From positions 20,753,001 to 20,817,000 of the forward strand of contig CM073558.1 of assembly GCA_037074615.1 (NCBI GenBank): DNA of 64,000 nt, given 5' to 3'. Positions 1 through 12,660 of this stretch are shown in pieces. The stretch's first letter is position 1, and each line of letters starts with the position of its first letter. The stretch comes from Leucaena leucocephala. Taxonomy: Eukaryota; Streptophyta; Magnoliopsida; Fabales; Fabaceae. The translations under genes were made by a program, and so were the position numbers. The notes beneath the pieces are model-generated. The model was not told the origin of the DNA. It made no database searches and saw only the letters and a program-made list of their open reading frames with translations.

Positions 1-452
1 CATATATAGATTAAGGAATATAATTAATATCTAAAAAAATAATATAATATGACGTTATTTTTCCTGACAAAACAATGTATGACACCATTTTATTTTATCT
101 TTTCTCTTCGTAATGTCATGAGTGTAAATTTAAAATGAGAGTGGATCCTAAAATACTAATATATTAAGTAGGATAGCCTTTTAAATTTATAAAACACATT
201 TTATTTGTGGGGTTTTCTGAAACTTATAACAATACACATTTTTTAGGGTCAACATCCCCGACAGCTCCAGGCTTACAATAATACACTCTGCTTGAAAGTT
301 AACATTTATTTCAATTACCCTACACCGTGACACTTCACCTAGTCTCCAAGTGGTCAATATCTTATATCAAAACCATTTGTAGATAGCTCTCTACAGTTGG
401 TTAGCTCCTAATAAAAATATTATTATAACAAATATAAGTCATTAAAAGAACT

Positions 453-966
453 ATGGGTCTGTATAGAAATCACTCCAAACATAATTTTTAACAATTTTTG
501 AGTCCAAATCTTAATTTTGAAAAAATTTAAAATAAACAGTCATATTTATTTAAATAAATTTTTAGATTAAATCATAATTTAAAACTAAAATTTTAGATAA
601 GCGGGTCAAAACAGCTTATGGAACAGTAAAAGAACTTATGAACTAATCAATTACTATATTTCCCTTACTTTTTCTTATAACATCTATCCTACTTTTTCTT
701 ACACCCTCTCTCCTCTCTCCTATTTTTTCTCTATTTTCTTTCTTACACCCTGTCTCTTCTCTCCTCTCCTCTCTCCTCATTTAATACTCATACCCTTTTT
801 TATAATTTACTAATAATAAAAGTATTTTTGGAAATAACTATCCAAATACTCATATATTTAAAACTATTTTTTTCATAAACTTTTCTTCAAAAGTTCCTTT
901 CTATAAGCTGTTCATAAATCTTTTTTTTTATAAGTCTATTTTTAAAATTCTATACAAATATACACT
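453..966 (+). mobile_element. MITE, family A copy 1 (pyrimidine-tract MITE)
   Basis: Ends GGGTCTGTATAGAA and TTCTATACAAATATAC are near-inverted. The interior carries the family hallmarks: an AAACAGT block near the left end, GGAACAGTAAAAGAACTTATG, a long CT-rich tract (about 690-780), then a TTTAATACTCATA block and an AAGTTCCTTT block. The same order recurs at 11.8, 12.7 (inverted), 17.6 and 22.2 kb (inverted). It has no coding capacity. The superfamily (hAT or Mutator) is inferred from the GGGTCYGTTTGGAT-like ends only. Confidence 0.6.
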
Positions 967-3900
967 ATATTTTAAAAATTAACTATTAGAGTTTGATAAC
1001 TTAAAACTTTATATAAACCCTACTTGAACATAGCTTTCACGATATAAGGCTCATGACATGACAAGATGCCTCAGAAGGTCGCAAATTATACCCGAATTAT
1101 TGACAATATGGTATCATTTTAATTGAACAGATTATTTTTAACCAATTTAAAAATACCCCAGGCAACACACGAGGGGCAATTCTTTTTTTTTTTTAGTTAT
1201 AAATTTTTTAAGAAAATAATTAAATTCACCTATAATTCTAGTTATATGGAATAGTTTTGTCTTCTTTCACAATCCAAGGACAACACATTAAATGCCCCCA
1301 ACTTGTCCGTTGTGCAATTGAATGGACAGGCCAATTGTTTATGCTACTTAATTTATAAGTTTTTTACGGATTTTTATGTTGAAATTTGGATAATAATTAG
1401 AAATGATAAAATACCAAAGGCATTTCAGTGGAGGGACATATACCTAAACAGCAACTTGAGACAAATCACATGAATATGTAAATTGTAATTTACTCATGAA
1501 TTATTGATTATGGAACTTGTAATCATATCTCTGTTGAAGTTCTAGCCATTCATGAACACCTAGTCTCTATATATTAATTCTGATGACTCCCATGGCCCAT
1601 CCATTAACGTTGATATGTAAGACATCCAAGTTTGGACAAACAATCAGATGTTGCTTCTGCCCCGCAGAAACGTTGTGGATGGAATATACAATGGAATATG
1701 TTGTTCAAATTTTCCTCTCTTGTCAACTTATTATACTTTTTTATGAGATCATCATTGATATAACTTCATTTTAATCCACCTTCGTCTTATGGAATTTTTT
1801 GCCTAAATGAAGTAATTACAAGTTTACGACAACGACAACGACAACGACAACGGCAACAATCATGTGGATGGTGTAACCTTAGGATCTGCCAGTTGAGATT
1901 GCTCTGTGCATTATTGTCCGTGCTTTGAGACAATCGTATGAGCTCAAAATGAAGAGAAGGGGAAATGACATGCAAAGACCTTGTTAACAATAGTAGTAGC
2001 TGAACTAGAAAGTTTGAAATAAATAGGCGAACTTTTAATAAATTATTTTTTTATTAGATAAATAAATAAAATATTATGTTTAATTTTTAATATAATATCT
2101 ATTTAATTAATTTAACTAGATTAAAAAAATAATTAAATTAATTATTTATAATAATATCTTTTTTAACTATATATATTCGAATTACTTTTAATAAAAACTA
2201 TTTTAATATGCGTAAGTATATAGAGATATTTTAATGATAAAATTATTATAATTTTAAAAGATAAAGTGGATTGAAGTTTTATATTTATAATTAAATTAGA
2301 CTATCTATTTAGTTTTAAAATTTAAAATTAAATATATTATAATATTATAAATATAATAATTTATGTAAATAATGAGCACCGGGGAATTCTGACCTACAGG
2401 AGACAAAATGATAACTTTTTAACTAAATTTTATATTAATCATAAAAGAAATATTATAGATGTAATTTCTTGCAGAGGAATTAAATGATGGAAATTTTAGT
2501 GAGCACAAAGGCAAAACGATATCAGGTAAAGTTGATAACTTGATACTGCCATTCTCACAAATTGTTTGCTCACATTTTAACATGTTTTCCTTTTTGGTTT
2601 TTGTTAATCCTGATAAACTCCACATGCCTACTGTTCCAATATTATTGAATATTGATATGCATGGAGCTTACTTATATACAATTAAAAAAGTATTTAAATC
2701 CACAATTGTAACGTTATCAAAAACATAAATAGTAATTAATACTATTGGAAGCGATAATTTTGTACTTTTTTAAATTATCCGATACATCCTTAATATCTTT
2801 TAAAGATATTTGATTAAACCAGTTTTTGTTAGTGTTATGCATAGTTAAGAGAAAACAAGTTACTTATAATTAGATAGTGGACACATTCTTTACAAAAAAA
2901 AATATATGAAGTGATTATAGATAAATGTTGTGGTTTTTATAAACTATATTATTTTTGACTTAAATATAAAAGTTATTTGAATGATTTATTTTGACTTTAG
3001 AAATATAAGATCTTATTTTATTTGTCTCTTGCTTTTATTATTTTTTGAAATTACCTTTTTTCAATGACACATGTTAATATGTGTAATTAATAAAAATATT
3101 TTTCAATCTAAACAATTAAAAGAATGAGTATTTTAAAAATTTTTACATATATATTTTTATAAATAATTAAATAGATTAATTCTATTATTTTATCTAAATT
3201 AATTCTCTATTTTTAATATAGATTAGAGGGAGTATATATACAACAAGGTCAGTTATATAAATAGTATGGTTTCATTATATTAGAGGGAGTGTGTGTATAT
3301 ATATTTACAGTTTAGTTTTTAGTATTGATTTATCAAATATATTGATATATATTGATACACATGTTATTTTTTATAAATAAATTAATTAATCTTATTAATT
3401 TATGTGAATTAATTATCTATCTTCTATACAACAATAACAGAGTCGGTTATTGCATAGCATTATTGTGTTGAGATAGGATAGTTTTTAGTATTGATTTTAT
3501 CAAATACTCAATCTTTAATATAAAAATTATTTAATTAAATAAATTAGTTAATATATCATATTTTTTAAAAATATTATAATTATTTTATTTAATTTTTTTC
3601 TATATTTTTTATTTAATTATTACTGATAGAATATTTATAAGAATAATTTAAAAAATAGATAAATATAATAAAATTATATTAAAGATAGAAATTAATTTCA
3701 TAATTAAATTTTATGTTAAATAACGAAGGCGTATGTCTGACTCTGATATATTGATGGGTGCATGAGGCTTTAGAAGTCATTTACCAAAAAGACAGCTATG
3801 CCTCCCTGGCTTCTTGAACGGAAAGGTGAATAAGAAACGGACATATAGAGGTCCCAATGTACTATTGAAGTACTAACTGAAATTTATTTATTTTATGAGA

Positions 3901-5209
3901 TTTAATAGAGGGAAAGACATATGTAGGCCCACCATGACCTGATAAAATGAGAGGAAAATTGCACTGAGGTTCCATATAAATTAATATATTTAAATTATAA
4001 AAAAAATACAATTATCTTTACCATAATAACATATTCTTTTAATGGGAAAAGAGTTTACATTTTATTATAATAAGGATAATTATATATTTTTATAATTTAA
4101 ATATATTATTCTTAAGTTTTTAAAATTATTTAATTATTTAATAATTTTTGAAAAAATTATAATTAATTACGTTCTATAAGACTTCGCTGCAATTTTTTCT
4201 AAAATGAATGGTCCCAAGTCCCAAATGAAAAAGAAATGGGTGGTCTCATGCTCGGAGTGGTCCATTTAACACACAAAATTATATATTTTTATAAATTACA
4301 AATACAATATAAAGACTATGAAAAAAATATAGGAAGTGTAATTACTCCTATTTTCTTGAGCTATTACCATTTTTAGGATGATAAATAGAATCATTTTTTC
4401 TGAATTTGCTTTATGATGAATGCCAATTGGACGCATGATGATGCCTTGGACACTGTCACTGTCACTGTGATTGTCACTTACAACCACTTGGCCTCATAAT
4501 TCGCTTCTCTATTTTTTATGAAAATTATTGTAAACTCCCAAATAAAAAATTTAATAATCTAAAGTTCTATAATAACTACAAAAATATATAATGATATTTT
4601 ACATATTTATTATTAGAATTTTTTAATAATTAAATTTTTTTATACATCTTTACAATAATTTTTCCTTTTTTTATTTAGACATTTTAAGATTACGCCAATT
4701 GTGAATCTGTGGGAGCTTGATTCTCTCTCTCTCTCTCCCTCCAAAGGGTAAGTCGCTTGTGCAACGTTTCATGGTGGGGGACTTGCAGAAAGGAATCCCA
4801 ATTCCTCCGAATCACATTCCCTTCGCAGTTCGCACCTCTTTTCCTGTTTATTAGCACATTCTTACTCATGGACTTTCTTTTCAATATTTCATTTATTACC
4901 CATTTAAGGCACCCAAATTATAAGGCTGCTCCTCATCTTTCTTCTTTTTTTTAACGTATTCCATGAAAACTATGAAAACATTTTTTTTAAAAAATAAGTT
5001 CCTTTGATGGAACTTTGTTTATAATTTTGTTTTAAAAAAAATCTTTTGAGAATAAGATATATTTTAAAATATGATAATAAATATTATTTAAATACTCAGA
5101 AACCCATGCGTCATTTTTTTATTAAATATGTAATATTCTGCAAGAAAAACTTGTCGGTATTATTCGTTTATTTATAACATTCGTGATTCAGTAGGTGAAT
5201 GATACTTAG

Positions 5210-5212
<3 letters not shown>

Positions 5213-5240
<28 letters not shown>
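5213..5240. repeat. (AT)14 microsatellite
   Basis: Uninterrupted AT dinucleotide run read directly from the sequence, about 1.4 kb upstream of the sulfolipid synthase gene. Confidence 0.9.
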
Positions 5241-5243
<3 letters not shown>

Positions 5244-6027
5244 GGTAAGAATATGCTTCTCATCTAAAACTGGGGAACAAGGTAAGCCTGACAAGTTAGA
5301 AGAAACATATTCCAATGTTGAATTACACAATTTCAACGTGTGCTGCTGATATTATTGAGTTTGAAGCGTTCTTTCTCTCTAAATATCCTCGCCACTAAAT
5401 TGACAATACATTAATCAAGAATATTCTTAAAAATAACTTTTCACAACATGATAATCTAAAATTTAATTTTAATTAAAATAAATATCTATATTTAATATCA
5501 TATCGAATATATTTTAGCTAACAACAAGACTCCCATCCATCGTGTGCCTTGGTTAGTTCTATTATATGGATCCAAATAAAATTAGAATTTGTATATTAAT
5601 AATTTTTAATTTTTATTTTAATGATAAATAAATTTTATTTTTTACAAACTTATTTTTTTTATTTTGTGTTTTGTGACAACTTATATTATAAATATAAGGA
5701 TTAATGCATATAGTTGAGAAAACTGTAAGACCCAATAAGAAGAAACCATCATAAATGGTCAATTAATTTTAAAAAATTATTATAAATTTTTTAAAAAAGA
5801 TAAATATGTAATTACTTAAAACTGAAAAATTGATAACATGTACTATATATATTACTAGTTTGTTATGATAGTTTCTAGTGATCACATTAACATTTATGAC
5901 CTCACGGTAATATTTTCATTAATTTTCCTTTTGTTAAAGCGACTTAGAATAATTAAATAGAATAATATTTTATTAATTTAACTATACTGACATCATGCTA
6001 GATAAGCCATGAATTTTATATTCTGTC

Positions 6028-6033
6028 CACGTG
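6028..6033. promoter_or_regulatory. G-box (CACGTG) upstream of SQD2
   Basis: Palindromic CACGTG about 570 bp upstream of the start codon. This is the core site of plant bHLH and bZIP factors. Function here is inference, and a single 6-mer is weak evidence. Confidence 0.4.
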
Positions 6034-6385
6034 AATCGTTAATTCTGGAAATATTAAAATTCTACTTCCTCTCATCCAAAGTTACTTTAATAAAATTTTT
6101 AAAAAATTAAATAAATTAATTAATTATAATAAAATATAATTTTTAAAATAAATTTATATTTTATATTATTCAATCTACTTAAATTATTTAATTAATTTTA
6201 ATATTATTTATACTTAATAATTTATTTAATTTTTTAAATTTATTTAAAAAATTAATTAACTATTATAATTAGTTATAGAAGTAGTAATATTCTATATGCT
6301 CGCTTTTCAAAAAAGGGAACATATTTTTTTAATAAGAAAATCTTCCCATAAAATTTAGAAATTGTTAAACTGACCCCAAATATAC

Positions 6386-6393
6386 GCATATGC
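6386..6393. promoter_or_regulatory. P1BS-type phosphate-starvation element upstream of SQD2
   Basis: GCATATGC matches the palindromic PHR1-binding consensus GNATATNC. It lies about 210 bp upstream of the ATG of the sulfolipid synthase gene. SQD2 genes are known to be induced by phosphate starvation through PHR1-class MYB-CC factors, so the element fits the gene. That it is bound here is inference. Confidence 0.6.
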
Positions 6394-6604
6394 TCGAATA
6401 CCTTCCTTTTTGATTCCCCACTCTCACCTTGGAAAAAGAATATCCATTACAAGAGTCCTTTCCAAGGGTGTGAGATTCCCTTTCCTTCATTGTTCTCTCT
6501 CTCTCTCAACCTTTCTTAGACCAACAACTACTGTAAGAAACTAATCAATCCAAATTCAGAGACCACGGCTTTTATATTTTAATTTCACTCGCTTCCTTAG
6601 GATC

Positions 6605-9600
6605 ATGAACTCTGCTTCTCTCTCTATAAATCCCTCTTTCTCTTCTCTCTTCCTTTCAACGTCCGCTTCATCCTCTTCTTCCGCATCTTGTTCATTCCCA
6701 TCAAAAGGAATTATACTTCGTCATCCTCGCTCTGTGCGAGCACAACCCATTAATCTTTATTGCAGAAGAGTGCGGTTTTGCCTTTTGTTGAGGTCAAAGA
6801 ACGTGAACGGTAGAAAAAGATTTGGTCTTGAATCTAACAGGATGACAATTGCAGAGTCTAATAATTTACATGAGGAAGAGGAGGAAGGGCCTCCTGCTTT
6901 GCTCGACACTGAGACTATTTCGAGGCCTCGTCGAATTGCTCTCTTCGTTGAGCCTTCTCCGTTTGCGTGAGTTTCTATTTTTGATCTTCATTGTGCTCAA
7001 TTTTCATCGGGCAAACTGGGGATGTTTGAGACCCCTTCTAATTCTTTTTCCTTCTTTTCTTAAGGCTTGAACTACTTTGCTCTTCAATTTTTAAGTAAAT
7101 GACTTGCCTTACTATTCCGATTAAGAGTTGACTTCTAAGTTTCATTTTAGTTTTTCTATGACTTTATCAATATTTAGGTGTAAATTCTCTTGTCAAATCG
7201 TCCTTGATCCATGAGCAGGCATTAACTAAAATGATGAATGGTCCCGATCATAGTTTATGTGTGATTCGGGCTCTTCACTTTGAATGGTAAACTTATTCAG
7301 AACTATCTCTATTTTGCAGATATGTCTCTGGATACAAAAACCGGTTTCAGAATTTCATTAAATACCTCCGTGAAATGGGAGACGAGGTACCTTCCACTCG
7401 CCTAATTCTCTATCATTATGTCTTTTATTCTACATAAGCATTAAATTTTCCTGGATTTGTTTATTTAGACTTTGAGTTGAGTTGCTAACCCGCTAGTCTT
7501 TCAATATTAAAACTTATAACATGAATGATACAAAATTCATTCTTGCGTAGGAGTTTTTAGCTGAAGTTGCAAATGGGCTGATAAGAACAGGCTAGCTCGA
7601 AGTTTTCAACTCTGATATGCCATTTCTGAATGTGCTTATTTGGGAATGTAGGTACTGGTTGTGACAACCCATGAAGGAGTCCCCCAAGAATTTCATGGTG
7701 CCAAAATTATTGGATCTCGGAGGTTGTTTAAAATAACTTTTGCGGTTGTTTAGCTCAATTCTCCCTTTGTAGTATCTGTTTAATTGCTTGTGAATTGCAT
7801 AATGCTTATATTTGTCAACTATTATTCTTCCTTATCTCAGCTTCTGCTAGAATAAGCTGTACGCTTATGATTTTTACTTCACATAACTAAGCGTTTATGT
7901 TTCCTAAAACTTTGAAATGCAGCTTCCCCTGTCCTTGGTATCAGAAGGTACCACTCTCCTTGGCACTTAGTCCCAGAATAATTTCGGAGGTTTTCCGGTT
8001 CAAGCCTGACATCATACATGCCTCATCTCCAGGCATAATGGTTGGTCTACAATTCTCGTCACTTATGTATATTTTCATTTTTCTTAATTATAAGCGCATG
8101 ATACAATGTTAAAGATCTATTTGGCACACATCTGACATTGGCTGAATTTCAGGTTTTCGGGGCTCTTGCTATCGCCAAACTTCTGTCTGTTCCTATTGTA
8201 ATGTCCTATCATACTCACGTACCAGTGTAAGTTTCATTCATATTCTGATTTCTCAACTTTGTTCGCACCCGGGACATTCTTTTGCTGATTGCCAATTTCT
8301 TTTCCATTCTCAGATACATTCCAAGATACACATTTAGCTGGCTGGTTAAACCCATGTGGATGATCTTAAGTATGTATCTTGCTTCAGTAATCTAATTTGG
8401 TCTTGAGTATTATGAACATAACATAATACCTTTTGCTATTTTCTATAGAATTTCTTCATGGAGCAGCTGATCTGACACTGGTGCCATCAGCTGCCATTGG
8501 AAAAGATCTTGAAAAATTTCAAGTAACAACAGGTAAATTAAACTTATTTTAATCAGTTAGTTGTCTTCAGAGTATGGTCAATTGACTGCACTCATAACAT
8601 CCCTTATGCACTTTTTTAGCTCACCTGTTTTACTTGTCAATGCTCAGCTAACAGGATTCGTCTTTGGAACAAGGGTGTTGACTCTGAAAGTTTCCATCCC
8701 AAATTCCGTTCACACGAAATGCGACTAAGATTGAGGTGGAAACCTTTTATCACTCATTCCAGAGTCACAATTTTGATATAGTGGGAATTTTCATCTTAAT
8801 TCTAAAATTGTGTCAAACAGTGGTGGGGAACCTGAAAAGCCTTTGATAGTGCATGTTGGGCGACTTGGAGTTGAAAAGAGTTTGGATTTTCTCAAAAGGT
8901 AGATTTTTTTATATATCTCAGTGAAGGCACCACTGATATGTTTTGAATGGTAATTTTAATATCTATATCCTTTCTTTGACATTTGGAACACATTTCTTGG
9001 CAGCCTTATGGACAGGCTTCCTGAAGCACGCATTGCTTTTATCGGGGACGGACCATACAGGTAATTCACTCTGTTGCTTATTCTCTTTTTAAATGGTTCA
9101 AGTGCTACACCGGACTTCTAATAACCGGCTTCCTTGGAATGGATTCCTTTACATTCTTTCTTGCCCTCCTAATCATGTAAAGGCTACTGCTGTCATGAAA
9201 CTTTTCACTCTTTCCTTGTCGTACTCGTACCATCTTTTCCTGGTACTAAAGTAGAAATTTGCAAATCATACGGTCCCTTTCATCTCAGGTGATTTGGTAT
9301 ACGGAGTTATTGAAACTCAGCAGTCTCACACATGTCACATTCTCATACCAAAAATGTCTCCTCCATCTCTTTGTAAAGCAATGCATCGTGTTTTGTGCCT
9401 TCTTACGATATTTGCTTCTAATCGGCAGGGAGAAGCTGGAAAAGATGTTTGAAGGGATGCCAGCAGTATTCACAGGAATGTTAGGAGGGGAAGAACTCTC
9501 TCAAGCATACGCCAGTGGTGACGTTTTTGTCATGCCTTCAGAATCTGAGACACTTGGGCTTGTTGTTTTGGAGGCCATGTCTTCTGGGATTCCTGTGGTG

Positions 9601-9924
9601 GGAGCGCGAGCTGGTGGAGTTCCTGATATAATTCCTCCGGATCAAGATGGAAGGATCGGCTATCTCTACAATCCGGGCGATCTTGAAGACTGTTTAAGCA
9701 AATTAAAGCCCCTGTTGTATAACAGAGAGTTGAGAGAAACCATGGGCAGAACCGCACGACAGGAAATGGAAAAGTTCGACTGGAGGGCAGCCACAAGAAA
9801 GATTCGCAACGAAAATTATAACGCCGCCATTTGGTACTGGCGCAAGAAACGAGCTCAGTTCCTGAGACCTTTACAATGGCTGGCTAAACGTATTTTCCCA
9901 ACCCCCGAAGTTAGTTACAGGTGA
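6605..9924 (+). CDS. SQD2: UDP-sulfoquinovose:diacylglycerol sulfoquinovosyltransferase (sulfolipid synthase), 11 exons
   Basis: Transfers sulfoquinovose from UDP-sulfoquinovose to diacylglycerol at the plastid envelope, the last step of SQDG synthesis. Eleven exons join in frame to 516 residues: 6605-6966, 7320-7386, 7652-7722, 7923-8040, 8153-8226, 8314-8369, 8449-8532, 8648-8735, 8821-8898, 9004-9060 and 9429-9924. All introns are GT-AG. The first ~100 residues are Ser-rich and basic, like a transit peptide. Then comes a GT-B fold of family GT4: RRIALFVEPSPFAYVSGY at the N-domain start, MSYHTHVPVY (~223-232), HVGRLGVEKS, FIGDGPYR, and the nucleotide-binding ESETLGLVVLEAMSSG with the EX7E pair (E392, E400). 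Length agrees with plant SQD2 (about 510). No frameshift or missing key residue. The final exon ends at TGA 9922-9924; an alternative last intron is possible (see findings). An AATAAA lies at 10107. A P1BS box precedes the gene. Confidence 0.95.
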
Positions 9925-10106
9925 TGCTTATATATATATATACCAAGCTTATATAAGCATTCATCATCATATGCAACGTAGTCTGCAAGAAATCTGACTT
10001 GCGACATTCTGATGTACAGGGCAATTACACAAGGTGCCAAGAACAGTTAGGTAGGAAATGAATTCATGTTCAGAAGCACAGACCTGCGCGCTGATGATGA
10101 GGAAGA

Positions 10107-10112
10107 AATAAA
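10107..10112 (+). terminator. Putative poly(A) signal of SQD2
   Basis: AATAAA about 185 bp after the stop codon and about 290 bp before a LINE insertion. The normal 3' end of the transcript can therefore form before the retroelement. Confidence 0.45.
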
Positions 10113-10397
10113 CCGGAGGTGTAATTCTGAAGGAGTCAGGCTAAAATATTGGGTAATTGTTTGAAGTGGTGGGTCACAAGACTCTTGAGGAAAAAGAGAA
10201 AAAAAGTTCAGCGTGAATCTGTTGATTAATTGGAATTGTGCTTCTTACTTCTCAGTACTTTGCGTACATGGTTATGGTGTGATGGATGGCAAAGATCACA
10301 GCTCGGTTTAATTGTAACGAAACAAAAACATTGTATCCTGTGAGTTGCCCAAGTGTTAATTATAGTTTTGTCTCTAATTTTGAGTGCTTTTAGTAGG

Positions 10398-11073
10398 ACC
10401 TTGTAAGAAGAAGCAGCAACAACAATAAGTCTTATTCTATTAAATGGAGTTGGCCACATAGATCATACGATTCTATTGTACTATATCAAAAATTAAATCC
10501 TTAGATATATTATTGACCAGGAGATTCTGCTTAATGACTTCATTGATCGTTTTCTTTAGCCTTCCTCTACTCCTTTTAATCGGTATCCATACTGTTTGAT
10601 CCACCCTCCTCACCGGCATATCCTTTAACCTTCTTTGCACGTATCCAAACCATTTAAGACGGTTCTCTATCATGTTCTCTTCAATAGGTGCCACTCTAAC
10701 TCTTCCTCGTATGTGTTCATTATGAATCTTATTTTTTCTTGTATGCTCACACATCCATTTCAACATATTCATCTTAGTTGCCCTAACTTTATGTTCTTAC
10801 TGTCCTTTTAAAGCCCAGCATTCATTTCTATAAAGTATTACTGGTCTTATAGCAGTACGATAAAATTTTTTATTTATTTTATCTGGTATTTTCTGGTCAC
10901 ATATAACCCCAATAGTATTTCTCCATTTAAACCACATGGCCTAAATTTTATGATTAATATCCTCCAAAATTTCACCATCTTTCTGTATAATTGATCCTAA
11001 ATATTTGAACTTATCTATTTATAGAATAACTTGATCTTCTAATATGATCTCCAAATTACTTTTACCTTGTAAG
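10398..11073 (-). mobile_element. 5'-truncated RTE-clade LINE with target-site duplication
   Basis: On the minus strand this encodes the C-terminal end of a plant non-LTR retrotransposon polyprotein: ENRLKWFGYVQRRLKD, RRVDQTVW, RGRLKKTINEVI. Stops interrupt the frame upstream (the open stretch is 10473-10772). The 3' tail on the minus strand is a TTG-rich run (complement of 10408-10424). The 10-base word ACCTTGTAAG occurs on both sides (10398-10407 and 11064-11073) and is read as the target-site duplication. Part of the right copy could be element sequence, because a related copy at 51.3 kb has a similar AACTTG there. It is dead: no endonuclease, and only a reverse-transcriptase tail. Confidence 0.75.
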
Positions 11074-11786
11074 CATGGGGTTAAATTTTAGTAGGTTTGT
11101 TTCTCTCTCTGATGGAGGCTAAGATAATATAGCCATTGAGGGAGTTTATTTATGAGCACAAAAAATACATTGAAATATACATTATCTAACCTTCCATCAT
11201 TTGTCAGCTCTATAATATGAGGTGTGGATTGATTAAATCCTACTAAATAGAGTCTAGGAAAAAATATATATACGTAGCAGAGAGGCTATAGATTGATTAA
11301 AGGTACAAAACATTTCAATAACATTATATGTCCTAATCTAGCTAAATGATGAGAAATTGATTTGTTTTCTCTAACACAAATTTTTTTGATTCACAAAAAT
11401 TTAGATATACTGAGTCCCAGAATTTATCAATACTAAGGCATGTCTCCGTATCGTCTAGTAACAAAGTCCTTATAGTAGTATTGGATCAATCTTTGTTGGT
11501 CTAACACTATAACATATTCCAATGCTGAAAATGCCATTTGGCCAATTCAATGTATTTAAGAAAGGGATGATGATTACTAGTCTGTGTTCATATGAGATTG
11601 TAAGTATGAGCAGAGTTAGTGAACCAGTTAATGCTACTTACTACTTAGATCCTATGTTGCAGCACATATTCAGGGCAAGAGAAATATAGCTTTAACCCCC
11701 ACCACTTGCTGTAAAATCCTATGATCCATTCTCTATTCCCAGATCCTAGGATCTACTTGAAGCCCAAAAATGCATCTTGGTAAAAC

Positions 11787-12579
11787 GAGGAGCCTGTTTG
11801 GGAAACCCCAAACTAAAGTTTTAAAAAGACTTTTAACCTAAATTTTGGTTTGAAATTTTTTTAAAATAAACAGTTATATTTGTCCAAAATTTTCTTTAGA
11901 CCAAACTATAGTTTAAAATTATAGTTTTTGATAAACTATTAGGAATAACTTTTTAAACAGTAAAAGAGTTTGTGGACTACCCATTTACAATTTTACCTTT
12001 ACTTTTTCTAACACACTCTCTCTCTTCACCGTTCCTCTCTCTCTCCCCTATTCTCTCTTCTGCTTCCTCTCTGACTCTCCCTTTAACTCTCCGTCATGAA
12101 TGTGCTCTTCCTTATTCGTCCCAGTGAAGTTTCTTCTCCATCGTCGTCCTTCTACAACTCGCCATCGTTGTCGCCAGTGGAAGAAGACGCAAGAGATGAT
12201 GATGAACAGAGGTCGTCATCGCTGGCCTTTAGTTGTTGCCGCTGTTGCTTGGTCAGTTGATGCCGGAGGAGCTGGTCACTAGTCTGTGGTAGAGTGTTAG
12301 AAGCTAGACGTGGAGAGAGAGAATAGGGAAGAGAGAAAAAAAAGAACAGTGCAGTCGTAGACAAGAAGCTGTGCACAGAAAATAATTAATTTTTTCTATC
12401 TCATACCCTTTCTGATAATTTACTAATAACAGAATCTCTTCTGATAATAACTATTAAAGCACTCATTTATTAAGAATTATTTTTTGTCATAAGCGCTTCT
12501 TCAAAAGCCCTTTTTAAAAGCAATCTAGAAGCCCTTTTTTTTATAGGTTATTTTCTAAAAACATATCCAAATAGACCCG
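11787..12579 (+). mobile_element. MITE, family A copy 2, with gene-like insert
   Basis: Begins GCCTGTTTGGGAAACC and ends TCCAAATAGACCCGATAT, a near-inverted pair. The AAACAGT block, CT-rich tract and AAGCCCTTTT block are in family order. It is longer than the ~470-510-bp copies because of a GC-richer segment (about 12060-12370) with codon-like texture and no recognisable protein. The insert may be a captured genomic fragment. Confidence 0.6.
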
Positions 12580-12660
12580 ATATCTTCTAGTTCGATTCTG
12601 CCCGTTGCTTCATTAACACTTAAACAAGAACTTGCGCCTACATGTCTATTACTCTATTGT

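Larger units (their letters stand above)
1..6385. other. AT-rich intergenic region
   Basis: No open frame here has plant-protein character; the few short frames are random. The region holds one MITE (453-966), an imperfect ACGACA-type microsatellite near 1829-1854, an AT dinucleotide run (5213-5240), a short CT run near 4723-4738, and several degenerate AT-rich repeat ends (for example a GAGGGAGTATATATA-like end near 3226-3240). The last few hundred bases are the presumed promoter of the sulfolipid synthase gene. Confidence 0.7.

Noticed and set aside
6849..7070. Open frame overlapping the first exon of SQD2
   Set aside because: Out of frame with the clear GT4 coding sequence and running into intron 1; no family resemblance.
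12100..12376. Short frames on both strands in the 12-kb MITE
   Set aside because: Arg- and Ser-rich translations of low-complexity sequence inside a mobile element; no recognisable protein.
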